33,190 nucleotides of DNA from Chloroflexota bacterium (GTDB lineage Bacteria; Chloroflexota; Ktedonobacteria; Ktedonobacterales; JADMIN01), in contig JAKAIY010000025.1 in the NCBI GenBank assembly GCA_021814145.1, forward strand, positions 1 to 33,190, in the 5' to 3' direction. Numbering within the stretch: the stretch's first letter is position 1; each line of letters opens with the position of its first letter. Both the position numbers and the translations under genes were made by a program. Below, piece by piece: positions 1 through 8,768 of this stretch. Below the pieces are notes generated by a model. The model made no database searches. It was given only the letters and a program-made list of their open reading frames with translations, and was not told the DNA's origin.

Positions 1-1772
1 GTATACGTCATGCCCGCCTGGGCCTGGGCGCGCGCCCAATCAGCGCGCGCCTGCTCCAGCCCCGCCGCCTGCCGCTCCTCGTCGAAGCGCGCCCGCCCCA
101 GCGCCCTATCCGCCGCGTGGACACGGGCCTCCACCTCCGCGAGCGCGCCAGCGGGGGGCGCCGCCGCCAGGCGCGCTCGCGCCTCCTCCATGCTGGCGGG
201 AACAGGCGCCCCAGCGGCGCGTAGCCCTGTCTCGTATTGTTCGAGGCTGGAGCCGCCCAGCCGCCGGGCGAGCGTAACTTCCGCCGTGGTCGCCGCCATC
301 TGGCGGTCGAGTTCCGAGACACGCCACTCGCGCGCGCGCAGACCTGTCATCTGGCGGCGCCAGCGCAGCCCGACCACGCCACCCGCAAGCAGCGCCAGAA
401 CGGCCAGCGCCCAGAGCGCGCCCGCATGGGTGATGAGCGCCAGCGCGCCAGCGGCCACCGCCGCGGCGCCACAGGTGGCAGCGGCGATGAGCCAGCGCCG
501 CGCCGTCACACGCTCGCCCACGACCAGCGCCGCCAGGCTGTCGTGGCTCTCGCGCAGCGACGCCAGCCGCTGGTCGCCATCCGTCTGGAGATCGAGCGCC
601 TCCCGGGCGCGCAGCCATCCCCGCAGCGTGTCGCCCAGGCGCTCGCGCGCCAGCGCCTCACGCGCGACCGCCAGCTCCTCCTCCGCCTGGCTTACCGCCG
701 CGCGCGCCTGAGCCGCCGCCTGCTCGCCGCTCGCGATGCGCCGGGCGGCCTCGGCGCTCTGGGTAAGCTGGCGCTGGCGCTCCACGGCGAGAGCGAGCCG
801 TTCCTCCAGCGCGCTGATCTCTTCCAGGCGGCGGCGCGCTTCGGGCAGGCGTTCCGCGTCCGCCAGGCCGGCCAGGCGCTCGTCGAGGCTCTCCGCTTCG
901 CGCCGCGCGCTGATCGCGCTCCAGCGCAGGGCGTCAGCGGCCACCAGGCGGCGCTCCAGCGCGCTGACCTCCTCGATCCGCTGGAGACGCGCCCTGATGG
1001 CGTCGCGCTCTTCCAGCAGCGCGGCTTCGCGCTGGGAAAGCTCCGCGCGCTGGGCCGCCAGCCCGTCGCGCCAGGTCACGGCCGCGAGCAGCTCAGCCGC
1101 GCGCAGCCGCAGGTCCACGTCGCTCGCGCGCTGGCCCGCGTCCCGCGCCGCGCCGCGCCGCTCAGCGACCTCTAGCCGCTCGCGGAGCCCAGCCGCGCGC
1201 TCCCGCAGCTCCACTGGCGGGGCCACCAGCCGCTCGGCGAGCGCCAGCCGCTCCAGTCCCAGCAGACGCGAGATCGCCTTGTCGCGACTCTCTCGCGGCA
1301 GAACCTCGATGCGCTCCAGCGCCTTCTGCTCCATGAAGAGCGAATTGCGGAACGTGTCGTAATCTATGCCGCGCAGCTCCTGCTCAATGCGCTCGTTGAC
1401 GGCGTGAACGGAGCTGGCGCGCTCCTCCCGCGCGCCCGGGCGGCGCACGACCAGCGTCGCCTCAGGCGCTATCGCGCCCGTGCGCCCGCGCGTGAGCGCG
1501 CGGGTCACTTCCAGCTCGCTCTCGCCGGACATCAGGGTGAGCGAGACGTGGACCCGCGAGCGGTCATGCGGGATGAGCGACGCCAGCGTAGGCCTGTTCT
1601 CCTCGCCGACCAGCGCGCGGCCATAGAGCGCGAAATAGATCGCCTCAAAGAGGGTGGATTTTCCCGCCTCGTTCGGGCCTTCGATCAGCACGCTGCCGCG
1701 CCAGGGGAAGGAAAGGTCAATTCCGCGCAGAAGCTTGAGCGACTCTACGCGCAGCCGTTTCAGAACGATCAT
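1..1772 (-). CDS. YhaN/SbcC-like coiled-coil AAA ATPase with membrane hairpin (partial, 3' end outside window)
   Basis: Reading the minus strand from the ATG at 1770-1772 gives a frame with no stop in the parts I translated (residues 1 to about 180, about 410 to 475, and the last codons at the left edge), so about 590 residues are present and the C-terminus lies outside. The N-terminus starts MIVLKRLRVESLKLL and has a Walker A motif GPNEAGKST near residue 34, then DYDTFRNSLFMEQKALERI, typical of the Rad50/SbcC ATP-binding lobe. Long Arg/Glu/Ala/Leu-rich coiled coil follows. Near residues 424-470 there are two hydrophobic segments separated by a short THAG turn, with Arg/Trp-rich flanks (positions about 357-505): a membrane hairpin inside the coiled coil, as in B. 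subtilis YhaN. The start lies 3 bases after the stop of the Mre11-like gene, so the two are surely one operon. The likely role is the ATPase partner of that nuclease in DNA repair or end processing, possibly at the membrane. Confidence 0.88.
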   Translation of the reverse strand, partial: MIVLKRLRVESLKLLRGIDLSFPWRGSVLIEGPNEAGKSTLFEAIYFALYGRALVGEENRPTLASLIPHDRSRVHVSLTLMSGESELEVTRALTRGRTGAIAPEATLVVRRPGAREERASSVHAVNERIEQELRGIDYDTFRNSLFMEQKALERIEVLPRESRDKAISRLLGLERLALAERLVAPPVELRERAAGLRERLEVAERRGAARDAGQRASDVDLRLRAAELLAAVTWRDGLAAQRAELSQREAALLEERDAIRARLQRIEEVSALERRLVAADALRWSAISARREAESLDERLAGLADAERLPEARRRLEEISALEERLALAVERQRQLTQSAEAARRIASGEQAAAQARAAVSQAEEELAVAREALARERLGDTLRGWLRAREALDLQTDGDQRLASLRESHDSLAALVVGERVTARRWLIAAATCGAAAVAAGALALITHAGALWALAVLALLAGGVVGLRWRRQMTGLRAREWRVSELDRQMAATTAEVTLARRLGGSSLEQYETGLRAAGAPVPASMEEARARLAAAPPAGALAEVEARVHAADRALGRARFDEERQAAGLEQARADWARAQAQAGMTY

Positions 1773-1775
1773 CGC

Positions 1776-3119
1776 CTACTCAGCCTCCCCATCCTCCGTC
1801 CCATCCATGCTATCCAGCTCGCGCAGGCGCGCCAGCAGCAGATCGCCCGCCGCGCGCGCGTCCTCTTCGCTGGGCGCGCCCTCTTCGCCCGCCGCGCCAC
1901 GCGCTATCACCTCCGCCAGCGTCCGCCGCAGCGCGCCCGTCAGGGAGCGCGGCTCGCCGTCGGGCCCGAAGGTGGGCAGGGTGAGCGCGGGGTCCACGAT
2001 GGTCAGGCCCGTGGCGTCAATATCAAGCGAGAAAAAGCTCCGCTGCCCCATCAGGATGATCTCGCGCAGGGCAAGCTGGTGATACCGCTCGCGCGTCAGC
2101 TCGCCAGTCAGGCGAAGGCGCGCCATCGTCTCTGACCCCGCGTGTGGCTCCAGCGCGGCGCGGATGACCTCCAGCGGCGCGCCGGGGGCGTCCGCCACGC
2201 CAGCGGGCCAGAGGTCGTGAACGCTCAGGGTCACCTCGGCGCGCGGCTGCGGCTCGACGCGCACATGCTCCACCCGCCGCGCGCCGCCAGGGGCGAGCTC
2301 CATCCAGACAAATCCGGGCGCGCCGGACGCGGCGCCAAACTCCATCCGCTCGCTGGCGCCAATGATGACCACCTCACGCGCGTCCATGCGCTGGCGCGCG
2401 AAGCGGTGGATATGGCCCGCGACGATGGTCTGGTACATGGCGGGCAGCGCGTCAAGGCTGGCTCGCGCCACCATCCGCTCGCCCTCAGCCGGCCGCGCCA
2501 GGCCCTCGATAGCCGCGTGCAGGATGAGCAGACCGGTATCGCTGGCAGGCGGCGCGCCCTCCGCGTCATCAGGCGCGACGCCCGCGAGCGGGTCAGACCC
2601 CGGCGGCGCGGCGGGATCGCAGCTCAACCCGGCCACCGCCACGCGCAGCCCGCGCAGCGTGAACACGCGCGGGCGCAGGGCGTCGCTGGCGGCGAAGAAG
2701 TGGAAGCCATCGAGCGCGGTATAGACGCGCTGTGGGGCCTCGCCGCCGTGCTCGGTGGACAGACGCGGCGTGTCGTGGTTGCCGCCGATGGCGACGCTAA
2801 CGATCCCCGCCTGGCGCAGGCGCGCCAGCTGGGCGGCGACGAAGGCGCGGTCCTGATTGCTGGGCGCCGGGCTATCGAAGAGGTCGCCCGTATTGATGAA
2901 GAGCGCCGCGTCGTGGGCGATGGCGTAGTCCACAGCGGCCTGAAAGCCCCGGCGCAGCCACTCGCGCCGGGCGGCGCGGCGCGGCGGAGAGAGGCGTGGC
3001 AGCGCGGGCGAGAGATGGTTATCGCCCGTGACGACAACGCCAATCACGGGCGCCACGGCATGACGCCCGTTCCCTGATGGTAGCTCATCCATTGAGCGCG
3101 CCCCCAGCTTCCGCCTCAT
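1776..3119 (-). CDS. Mre11/SbcD/YhaO-type DNA repair exonuclease (metallophosphoesterase)
   Basis: 447 residues. The calcineurin-like phosphoesterase motifs are all visible in order: D33-N-H35, GDLFD at 78-82, GNHD at 113-116, LILHA with His201, and GHIH at 235-238. These bind the two metals used by Mre11-family nucleases on DNA ends. The C-terminal third (capping region) is less conserved and rich in Glu/Ala. The gene runs directly into the coiled-coil ATPase downstream with 3 bases between them, matching the YhaO-YhaN or SbcD-SbcC arrangement. The start is uncertain: the ATG at 3119 lacks a good ribosome binding site, and the ATG at 3092 (MDELPSG), preceded by a G-rich stretch, is an alternative that keeps every motif. 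YhaO is preferred over SbcD because of the membrane segments in the partner. Confidence 0.92.
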   Translation of the reverse strand: MRRKLGARSMDELPSGNGRHAVAPVIGVVVTGDNHLSPALPRLSPPRRAARREWLRRGFQAAVDYAIAHDAALFINTGDLFDSPAPSNQDRAFVAAQLARLRQAGIVSVAIGGNHDTPRLSTEHGGEAPQRVYTALDGFHFFAASDALRPRVFTLRGLRVAVAGLSCDPAAPPGSDPLAGVAPDDAEGAPPASDTGLLILHAAIEGLARPAEGERMVARASLDALPAMYQTIVAGHIHRFARQRMDAREVVIIGASERMEFGAASGAPGFVWMELAPGGARRVEHVRVEPQPRAEVTLSVHDLWPAGVADAPGAPLEVIRAALEPHAGSETMARLRLTGELTRERYHQLALREIILMGQRSFFSLDIDATGLTIVDPALTLPTFGPDGEPRSLTGALRRTLAEVIARGAAGEEGAPSEEDARAAGDLLLARLRELDSMDGTEDGEAE

Positions 3120-3187
3120 GCTTCATCCGACAACACCGCGCCAGCGCGTCCGGCGTCAATGCCCCCACACACGCGGTGATAACCGGG

Positions 3188-3285
3188 CTAGCCGCGCTCT
3201 TCCCCGCCGCCACGCCGCCGCGCGTCGCTGACCGTCAGCGCGACAGCGATAGCGACACCGATGGCCAGCGCCACCAGCGCCAGCG
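3188..3285 (-). other. Possible frameshifted C-terminal membrane segment of the upstream gene
   Basis: Immediately after the stop of the proline-rich protein, another minus-strand frame reads NTRR, then about 20 Ala/Val/Leu/Ile residues, then SDARRR and a stop at 3188. A hydrophobic helix flanked by arginines on both sides looks like a genuine tail anchor, though high-GC shadow frames are also Ala/Val/Arg rich. No independent start is evident. Nothing else was seen between 3120 and 3285. Confidence 0.35.
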
Positions 3286-4167
3286 CTACGCGTCGGGTGT
3301 TGGTGGCTGGCCGCCCGCTGGCTCGGGCGCCTGGGGCGCGGGCGGCTGTGGCGCCTGGGGCGCGGCCTGCGGGAGGTAGAGGGACGGTGGCGGGGGATAG
3401 ACCCCCGGCGGGGGCGCCCAGGTTCGCTGGGGCGGGTAGACAGCGCCGGGATAGGGAAGCGCGCCAGGCGCCATACCAGCTGGCGGGAGCGCGCCAGGCG
3501 GCGGCCCCGGAAGCTGCTGGCCCGGCGGCGGCATGATCCCCCACGGCGCCGGGTATACCGCGAAAGGGTAGAGTGGCGCGCCCGCTGGAACAGGCGCGGG
3601 CTCCGGCGCGACCAGCGGCGCGCTCGCCGCGCCGCGCGCTCCGGCGAAGGCGCAGACTCCCAGCCCGATCAGCGCGGCGATCACTTCCTGCGCCACCAGG
3701 AACGCGATCTGCTGGCCCATAAACTCCGGCTTGCCCGTGCCGACGAGGATGCCGCTGATCGTGCCATCCATGTGCGTCACCGCTACAACCACGACCGAAG
3801 CGGCGATCCATACCAGCGCGCTCACCAGCCAGACCCACATGCCAGCCCGCGCGCCGCCCGCGCGCCGCCCCATTTGTATGGCGGCCAGCCGCCCGGCGTA
3901 CCACGCCAGCCACGCGGTAATCAGCCCCGCCACCAGCATCGAGCCGTAGGCGATGAGCAACACGGGAATCAGCCCCGGCAGCAGCAGGGTGAAGTCCACC
4001 ACCGGGCCGACGGTGTTGATGACATTGATCGCCTGCTGCACGGAATGAATCGCCGCGTAGCCGCCTAGCGCCGCGCCATAGAGCAGGAGCGCCTGCGCGA
4101 TTGAAAAGATGGCGGCGACCAGCCCCACCCGGACACCATACGCGCGCGGGGCGTTGTGTTCATTCAT
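3286..4167 (-). CDS. Membrane protein with proline-rich C-terminal tail, function unknown
   Basis: 293 residues. The N-terminal half has about five hydrophobic segments (residues about 13-40, 50-90, 108-130, 150-175), so it is an integral membrane protein. From about residue 185 on it becomes a Pro/Ala/Gly-rich tail with repeated PPPG, YPPP and PQAP motifs and regular Tyr residues, probably unstructured. I do not recognise a family. The start at 4167 has AGGAG about 10 bases upstream. It lies 96 bases downstream of parB on the same strand and could be the last gene of the parAB transcript. The reading frame ends at PPTPDA, but an adjacent frame continues with NTRR and a 20-residue hydrophobic helix (to 3188), which suggests a frameshift in the sequence or in evolution; see findings. 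Confidence 0.7.
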   Translation of the reverse strand: MNEHNAPRAYGVRVGLVAAIFSIAQALLLYGAALGGYAAIHSVQQAINVINTVGPVVDFTLLLPGLIPVLLIAYGSMLVAGLITAWLAWYAGRLAAIQMGRRAGGARAGMWVWLVSALVWIAASVVVVAVTHMDGTISGILVGTGKPEFMGQQIAFLVAQEVIAALIGLGVCAFAGARGAASAPLVAPEPAPVPAGAPLYPFAVYPAPWGIMPPPGQQLPGPPPGALPPAGMAPGALPYPGAVYPPQRTWAPPPGVYPPPPSLYLPQAAPQAPQPPAPQAPEPAGGQPPTPDA

Positions 4168-4263
4168 GCCTCATCCGCTCCTGCGCTCATCGCCGGGCGA
4201 TGTCGCATGATCTACGGCTCCGGTCGCGCGTCGTATGTGGCCATCCAGGCGGGCAAGCGCGCC

Positions 4264-5340
4264 CTAGTCGTCTTTGTCAGGCTCGTCGCCATCATCCAGC
4301 GGCAAGCCGTCATCCAGCAGGCCACCGATCGAGTCGAGCGAGCCGAAATCATAGCTCTGGCCCGCGCCATTCGCTCCATTGAGCCCCGCGCCATTCATGC
4401 CAGACGCGGCGGAATAGCCAGAGCCCACCAGCCGGTTGTAGAGCAATTGCAACTGCTCTTCGTTGGTGAAGTAGAGCGTCAGCGTACCCTTGCCCTTCGT
4501 CGTGCGTTGCAGCCGCGCCTTCATCTCGATCGCGCGGATGAACTCCTGCTCCAGCCTCTGGGTATCATAGCTCTGCGGGCGGGCCGCGCCGCCACGCCGG
4601 TCGGGGGTCAGGTTGAGCGCGGCGGCGTTGGCGCGTCGCGCCAGCTCTTCCGCCTCGCGCACGCTCAGCTTCTGCGACACGATCAGCTTCATGGCGTTGA
4701 CGCGCTCTTCCTCGCCGTTGATCTGCAAGACAGCGCGGGCGTGTCCCTCGGTGAAGACCTTGGGCATCCCGATCAGCGCGTCCTGCACGTCCTTCGGCAG
4801 CTGCATCAGGCGCAGCTTGTTGGTAATGGTAGCGCGGTCACGGCCCACACGCTCGGCGATCTGCTCGTGCGTCAGATGATAGTCCTCGACGAGCGAGACA
4901 TAGGCGCTGGCCTCTTCAATCGGGTTCAGGTCAGAGCGCTGCAGGTTTTCGACCAGCGCGATCTCCAGCATCAGCTGCGGCGTCGCGCCGCGAATGACCG
5001 CTGGCACGCTGTCCACGCCCGCGATCTGCGCGGCGCGCCAGCGGCGCTCACCGGCGATCAGCTGGAAGCGCGGCTGCTCGGAGTCGCTATCCAGTGGCGC
5101 CACGATCAGCGGCTGCAGCAGCCCGTAGTTCTGGATAGAGGTCGCCAGCTCCAGCAGCTTGATGTCGTCCTCGATTGAGACGCGCGGCTGCTGTGGATTA
5201 GGGACAATCGCGCTGACGGGAACCTCAAAGAGCGCGGTGGCCGAGAGACCGGTATCGAGTTCACTGTCATCGCTGACATGGGGAGCGCCGGGGATAAGCG
5301 CATCGAGGCCACGCCCCAGGCTGAGCCGCTGTTTAGGCAT
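4264..5340 (-). CDS. parB: Chromosome partitioning protein ParB
   Basis: 358 residues; binds parS sites near the origin, spreads as a CTP-dependent clamp and is moved by ParA. The N-terminus is the classic KQRLSLGRGLDALIP ParA-interacting segment. The ParB/Srx domain has GERRWRAA at 97-104 (the CTP-binding motif), followed by ENLQRSDLNPIEEA and a helix-turn-helix about 157-178 (LTHEQIAERVGRDRATITNKL). The C-terminal dimerisation region has EEQLQLLYNRLV, and a Gly/Asn-rich then acidic tail (DDGDEPDKDD) ends the protein. Its ATG overlaps the end of parA by 8 bases, so the pair is translationally coupled. No consensus parS palindrome was found by eye in the window. Confidence 0.96.
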   Translation of the reverse strand: MPKQRLSLGRGLDALIPGAPHVSDDSELDTGLSATALFEVPVSAIVPNPQQPRVSIEDDIKLLELATSIQNYGLLQPLIVAPLDSDSEQPRFQLIAGERRWRAAQIAGVDSVPAVIRGATPQLMLEIALVENLQRSDLNPIEEASAYVSLVEDYHLTHEQIAERVGRDRATITNKLRLMQLPKDVQDALIGMPKVFTEGHARAVLQINGEEERVNAMKLIVSQKLSVREAEELARRANAAALNLTPDRRGGAARPQSYDTQRLEQEFIRAIEMKARLQRTTKGKGTLTLYFTNEEQLQLLYNRLVGSGYSAASGMNGAGLNGANGAGQSYDFGSLDSIGGLLDDGLPLDDGDEPDKDD

Positions 5341-6127
5341 GGTTGTCCTCCATCATGGCGGCGCGGGCGATCACTTCTTCCGCCAGATTCTTGTAGGCCA
5401 GGGCGCCGGGCGAGCGCGCGTCATGCTCCAGAATCGTCAAGCCAAAGCTTGGGGCCTCTGTGAGCCGGACATTGCGCGGGATCAGCGTCTGGAATTTTTC
5501 CTTGGGGAAGTGCTGCGTGATTTCGTCCACCACTTCCGCCGCCAGCCGCGTGCGCGGGTCGTACATCGTCAGTACGACGCCGAACAGGCCGACGCGCGGG
5601 TTGAGCCGGTCGCGCACCAGCCGGATGGTATTCAACAGCTGTTGCATGCCTTCAAGGGCGAAGTACTCGCACTGGAGCGGCAGGATCACGCCATCGGAGG
5701 AGGTCAGCGCGTTGACCGTCAGCAGACCGAGCGATGGCGGGCAGTCAATCAGCACGAAATCGTAGTCGTTCTTTACGCTTTCAATGATGCGCTTGAGCCG
5801 GAACTCGCGCTGGTCGAGGTAGACCAGCTCGATATCGGCGGCGTAGAGGTCTACCTTGGCTGGCAGCAGCGCGAGATTGGGCCGCATGTCCGCTTTGAGC
5901 GCGTCGGCCACCATGCCATCGTCGCGCACGAGCAGCTCATAGATCGAGACGCCTACGCGGTGGGGGTCCACACCCAGGCCCGTCGTCGTGTTCGACTGCG
6001 GATCGAGATCAATCAGCAGCGTTCTCCGCCCGGCGCTGGCCAGGCACGCGCCTAGATTGATGGTGGTGGTCGTCTTGCCGACACCGCCTTTCTGATTGGC
6101 GATGGCGAACACCCGTATTTCCGACAT
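5333..6127 (-). CDS. parA: Chromosome partitioning ATPase ParA/Soj
   Basis: 264 residues from MSEIRVF. It has a deviant Walker A KGGVGKTT at 13-20, the LLIDLDPQ motif at about 37-44, and FVLIDCPPSLGLLT about residue 115 (Walker B), the standard signatures of ParA/Soj, the ATPase that binds DNA non-specifically and positions ParB-parS complexes. The open frame extends upstream of 6127, but I chose this ATG because AAAGGGGG sits about 8-13 bases before it and because the family begins just before the P-loop. It forms an operon with parB, which overlaps its last 8 bases. A promoter lies about 90 bases upstream. The upstream gene is divergent. Confidence 0.96.
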   Translation of the reverse strand: MSEIRVFAIANQKGGVGKTTTTINLGACLASAGRRTLLIDLDPQSNTTTGLGVDPHRVGVSIYELLVRDDGMVADALKADMRPNLALLPAKVDLYAADIELVYLDQREFRLKRIIESVKNDYDFVLIDCPPSLGLLTVNALTSSDGVILPLQCEYFALEGMQQLLNTIRLVRDRLNPRVGLFGVVLTMYDPRTRLAAEVVDEITQHFPKEKFQTLIPRNVRLTEAPSFGLTILEHDARSPGALAYKNLAEEVIARAAMMEDNHA

Positions 6128-6447
6128 TGGCGACCGCCCCCTTTCCACCACGAAGCTCATGGTTGCGAAGTATCTCTCTAGCCGTCGCGCAGCGCGCGAG
6201 GCCCGTAACGCCGTGCTATTGTACCGTACCAGCTCGCCGCGCCACAAGGGAGCGATGCCGTTCGGGCCATGCGCTTTAACCCTTTTGGCGAAAAGCGGGC
6301 AACCATGGCGCCAAAGGCTGCTGAGCGCAGGAATCGGCCCCGCGCCGCGCCAGCGTTGACCCATACCGCCGCCGCGCCGTATCATGCCCCTACGCGCGAC
6401 GCGGCGCGGCTCCTGTGGAAACGCCCGGAACGTCGAGGAGGTCAGCG
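6128..6447. other. Intergenic region between divergent parA and molybdopterin oxidoreductase genes
   Basis: 320 bases without a convincing gene. It holds the predicted parAB promoter (minus strand). On the plus strand I see the ribosome binding site of the oxidoreductase (GAGGAGG, 6435-6441) but no clear promoter. A short inverted repeat, TTTTGGCGAAAA, lies near 6284-6295; its role is unknown. No parS site is seen. Confidence 0.6.
6218..6247 (-). promoter_or_regulatory. Predicted sigma70-type promoter of parAB
   Basis: On the minus strand, TTGTGG (6242-6247) and TACAAT (6218-6223) are separated by 18 bases, about 90 bases upstream of the parA start. The -10 is a near-consensus box in a GC-rich intergenic region. 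Confidence 0.5.
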
Positions 6448-8715
6448 ATGAACGGCTCAACCGGTGAGACACAGGCGCGCGAGGAGACGCGCGTCAGCTA
6501 CATGACCTGCCCGCTGTGCGAGGCCACCTGCGGGCTGGAGGTGACGACGCGCGGGCGCGAGGTGGTCAGCGTTCGCGGCGACCAGGAAGACGCGTTTAGT
6601 CGCGGCTATCTCTGCCCCAAGGCGGCGGCGCTCAAGGCGCTGGACGCCGACCCCGACCGCCTGCGCGCGCCGATGATCCGCGCCGGCGAGGACTGGCGCG
6701 AGGTCTCGTGGGATGAGGCGTTCGCCGAGGTCGAGCGGCTGCTCAGGCCCATCATCGCGGCGCGCGGGCCAGACGCGGTGGCGTTCTACCTGGGCAATCC
6801 CAACGTCCACAATCTCGCCGGGCAGCTCTACAACGCGCCGATGCTCACCGCGCTGCGCAGCGGCTCGATCTACACCGCCTCCACGCTGGACCAGATGCCC
6901 AAGCATGTCTCCGCCGGGCTGATGTTTGGCGGCGCGCTGACCATCCCGATCCCCGACGTGGACAATACCGGCTATTTCCTGATCCTCGGCGCCAACCCGC
7001 TGGTCTCCAACGGCAGCTTGATGACCGCGCCCAACATGCGCGACCGCATCCGCGCGCTGCGGGCGCGTGGCGGCAAGGTGGTGGTGATTGACCCGCGCCG
7101 CACGCGCACCGCGCAGGAGGCCGACGAGCATCACGCCATCCAGCCGGGGACCGATGCCCTGCTGCTCTTCGCGATGGTCCACACGCTTTTCGCCGAGGGA
7201 CTGGTCAATCCGGGGCGACTGGGCGAACACCTGTATGGCCTGGAGGCGCTGCGCGCGGCGGCGGAGCCGTTCACGCCAGAGGCCGTCGCGCCGCGCTGCC
7301 GCATAGACGCCGCGACGATCCGTCGCCTGGCGCGCGAGCTGGCCGCCGCTGAGCGGGGCGTGGCCTACTGCCGCATCGGCGCCTGCGCGCAGGAGTTTGG
7401 CACGCTGACCAACTGGCTGGTGGATGTCCTGAACGCGCTGACCGGCAACCTCGACCGCGCGGGCGGCGCGATGTTCCCCAGGGCCGCCGCCGGCGCGCGC
7501 AACACCAGCGGCGAGCCGGGGCGCGGGCGTGGCTTCCGCACAGGGCCGGGCGCCAGCCGCGTGCGCAAGGCCAGCCGCGTGCTGGGCGAGCTGCCCGCCG
7601 CCTGCCTCGCGGAGGAGATCGAGACGCCGGGAGAAGGGCAGGTCCGCGCGCTAATCACCATCGCGGGCAATCCTGCCCTCAGCGCGCCCAACGGCGACCG
7701 GCTGGCCGCCGCCTTCGCCACGCTCGACGCGATGGTCTGCGTGGACGCCTACCTCAACGAGACCACGCGCCACGCGCGCGTCATCCTGCCGCCGCCCTCG
7801 CCGCTGGAGCGCTCGCACTACGACCTGAGCTTCTACCAGCTCTCGATCCGCAACATCGCCCACTACTCGCTCCCCGTCTTCCAGCGCCCCGCCGGACAGC
7901 TCGACGAGTGGGAGATCCTGCTGCGGCTGACCGGCATTCTCGCCGGGCAGGGCGCCAGCCTCCCCGTCGCGGCGCTGGATGACTACGTGGCCGGCCAGAT
8001 CATCGCCCGCGAGACCCGCCAGAAAGGCTCGCCGGTGGAGGGCCGCGACCCGGCTGAGCTGCTCGCGGCGCTGGCTCCCCGGCGCGGCCCCGAGCGCCTG
8101 CTGGACTTCCTGCTGCGCGCCGGCCCTTATGGCGATCACTTCGGCGCGCGTCCTGACGGCCTGACGCTGGCGGCGCTGGAGGCCGCGCCGCACGGCCTCG
8201 ACCTCGGCCCGTTGCAGCCGCGCATCCCTGAAGTCCTGCGCACGCCGTCGGGCAAGATCGAGCTGGCGCCAGAGCCGCTGCTGGCGGATGTGGAGCGGCT
8301 GCGCGCCTCGCTGGATCGCCCACAGCCAGAGATGGTCCTCATCGGGCGGCGCGAGCTGCGCTCGAACAACTCGTGGATGGCCAATCTGGAGCCGCTGGTG
8401 AAAGGCGCCGACCCCTGCGCGCTGCTCATCCATCCCGACGACGCCGCGCGCCTCGGCCTGGCGGACGGTGGGCGGGCGCGCGTCACCTCAGCCGCCGCCT
8501 CGCTGGTCGCGCCGGTGCGCGTGACGGACGAGATGGCGCCCGGCGTCGTCAGCCTGCCCCACGGCTGGGGCCACGGCCAGCCAGGAACGCGCCTGCGGGT
8601 CGCGAGCGCCCACGCCGGCGTCAGCATCAACCGCCTCATCCCCGACGCGGAGATCGAGCCGCTCTCCGGCGACGCCATCCTCAACGCCGTGCCAGTGACG
8701 GTGGCGCGGGCGTAG
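6448..8715 (+). CDS. Molybdopterin-dependent oxidoreductase (formate dehydrogenase/BisC-like superfamily)
   Basis: 755 residues. The N-terminus carries the [4Fe-4S] ligands C21-x2-C24-x3-C28-x27-C56 (CPLCEATCGLEV ... GYLCPK), followed by bis-molybdopterin binding regions such as LGANPLVSNGS, VVVIDPRRTRTAQEAD and, at the C-terminus, RSNNSWM ... and HGWGHGQPG in the dinucleotide-binding domain. The expected molybdenum ligand region reads STLDQMPKHV with no Cys or Sec, so it is unlikely to be a standard formate dehydrogenase; substrate unknown. There is no Tat signal, so it is probably cytoplasmic. No iron-sulfur or membrane subunit lies next to it. The start at 6448 is supported by GAGGAGG six bases upstream; a longer frame from 6415 has no such site. 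Confidence 0.88.
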   Translation: MNGSTGETQAREETRVSYMTCPLCEATCGLEVTTRGREVVSVRGDQEDAFSRGYLCPKAAALKALDADPDRLRAPMIRAGEDWREVSWDEAFAEVERLLRPIIAARGPDAVAFYLGNPNVHNLAGQLYNAPMLTALRSGSIYTASTLDQMPKHVSAGLMFGGALTIPIPDVDNTGYFLILGANPLVSNGSLMTAPNMRDRIRALRARGGKVVVIDPRRTRTAQEADEHHAIQPGTDALLLFAMVHTLFAEGLVNPGRLGEHLYGLEALRAAAEPFTPEAVAPRCRIDAATIRRLARELAAAERGVAYCRIGACAQEFGTLTNWLVDVLNALTGNLDRAGGAMFPRAAAGARNTSGEPGRGRGFRTGPGASRVRKASRVLGELPAACLAEEIETPGEGQVRALITIAGNPALSAPNGDRLAAAFATLDAMVCVDAYLNETTRHARVILPPPSPLERSHYDLSFYQLSIRNIAHYSLPVFQRPAGQLDEWEILLRLTGILAGQGASLPVAALDDYVAGQIIARETRQKGSPVEGRDPAELLAALAPRRGPERLLDFLLRAGPYGDHFGARPDGLTLAALEAAPHGLDLGPLQPRIPEVLRTPSGKIELAPEPLLADVERLRASLDRPQPEMVLIGRRELRSNNSWMANLEPLVKGADPCALLIHPDDAARLGLADGGRARVTSAAASLVAPVRVTDEMAPGVVSLPHGWGHGQPGTRLRVASAHAGVSINRLIPDAEIEPLSGDAILNAVPVTVARA

Positions 8716-8768
8716 AGTGGCGGCGCATCTGAGGATATCAACGCCGTAGGGCGCCTGCCGTCATGTGG

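Noticed and set aside
237-1362. Long plus-strand frames in the first 1.4 kb
   Set aside because: They lie opposite the SbcC/YhaN-like frame that starts at 1772 and consist of Arg/Ala/Ser-rich shadow sequence.
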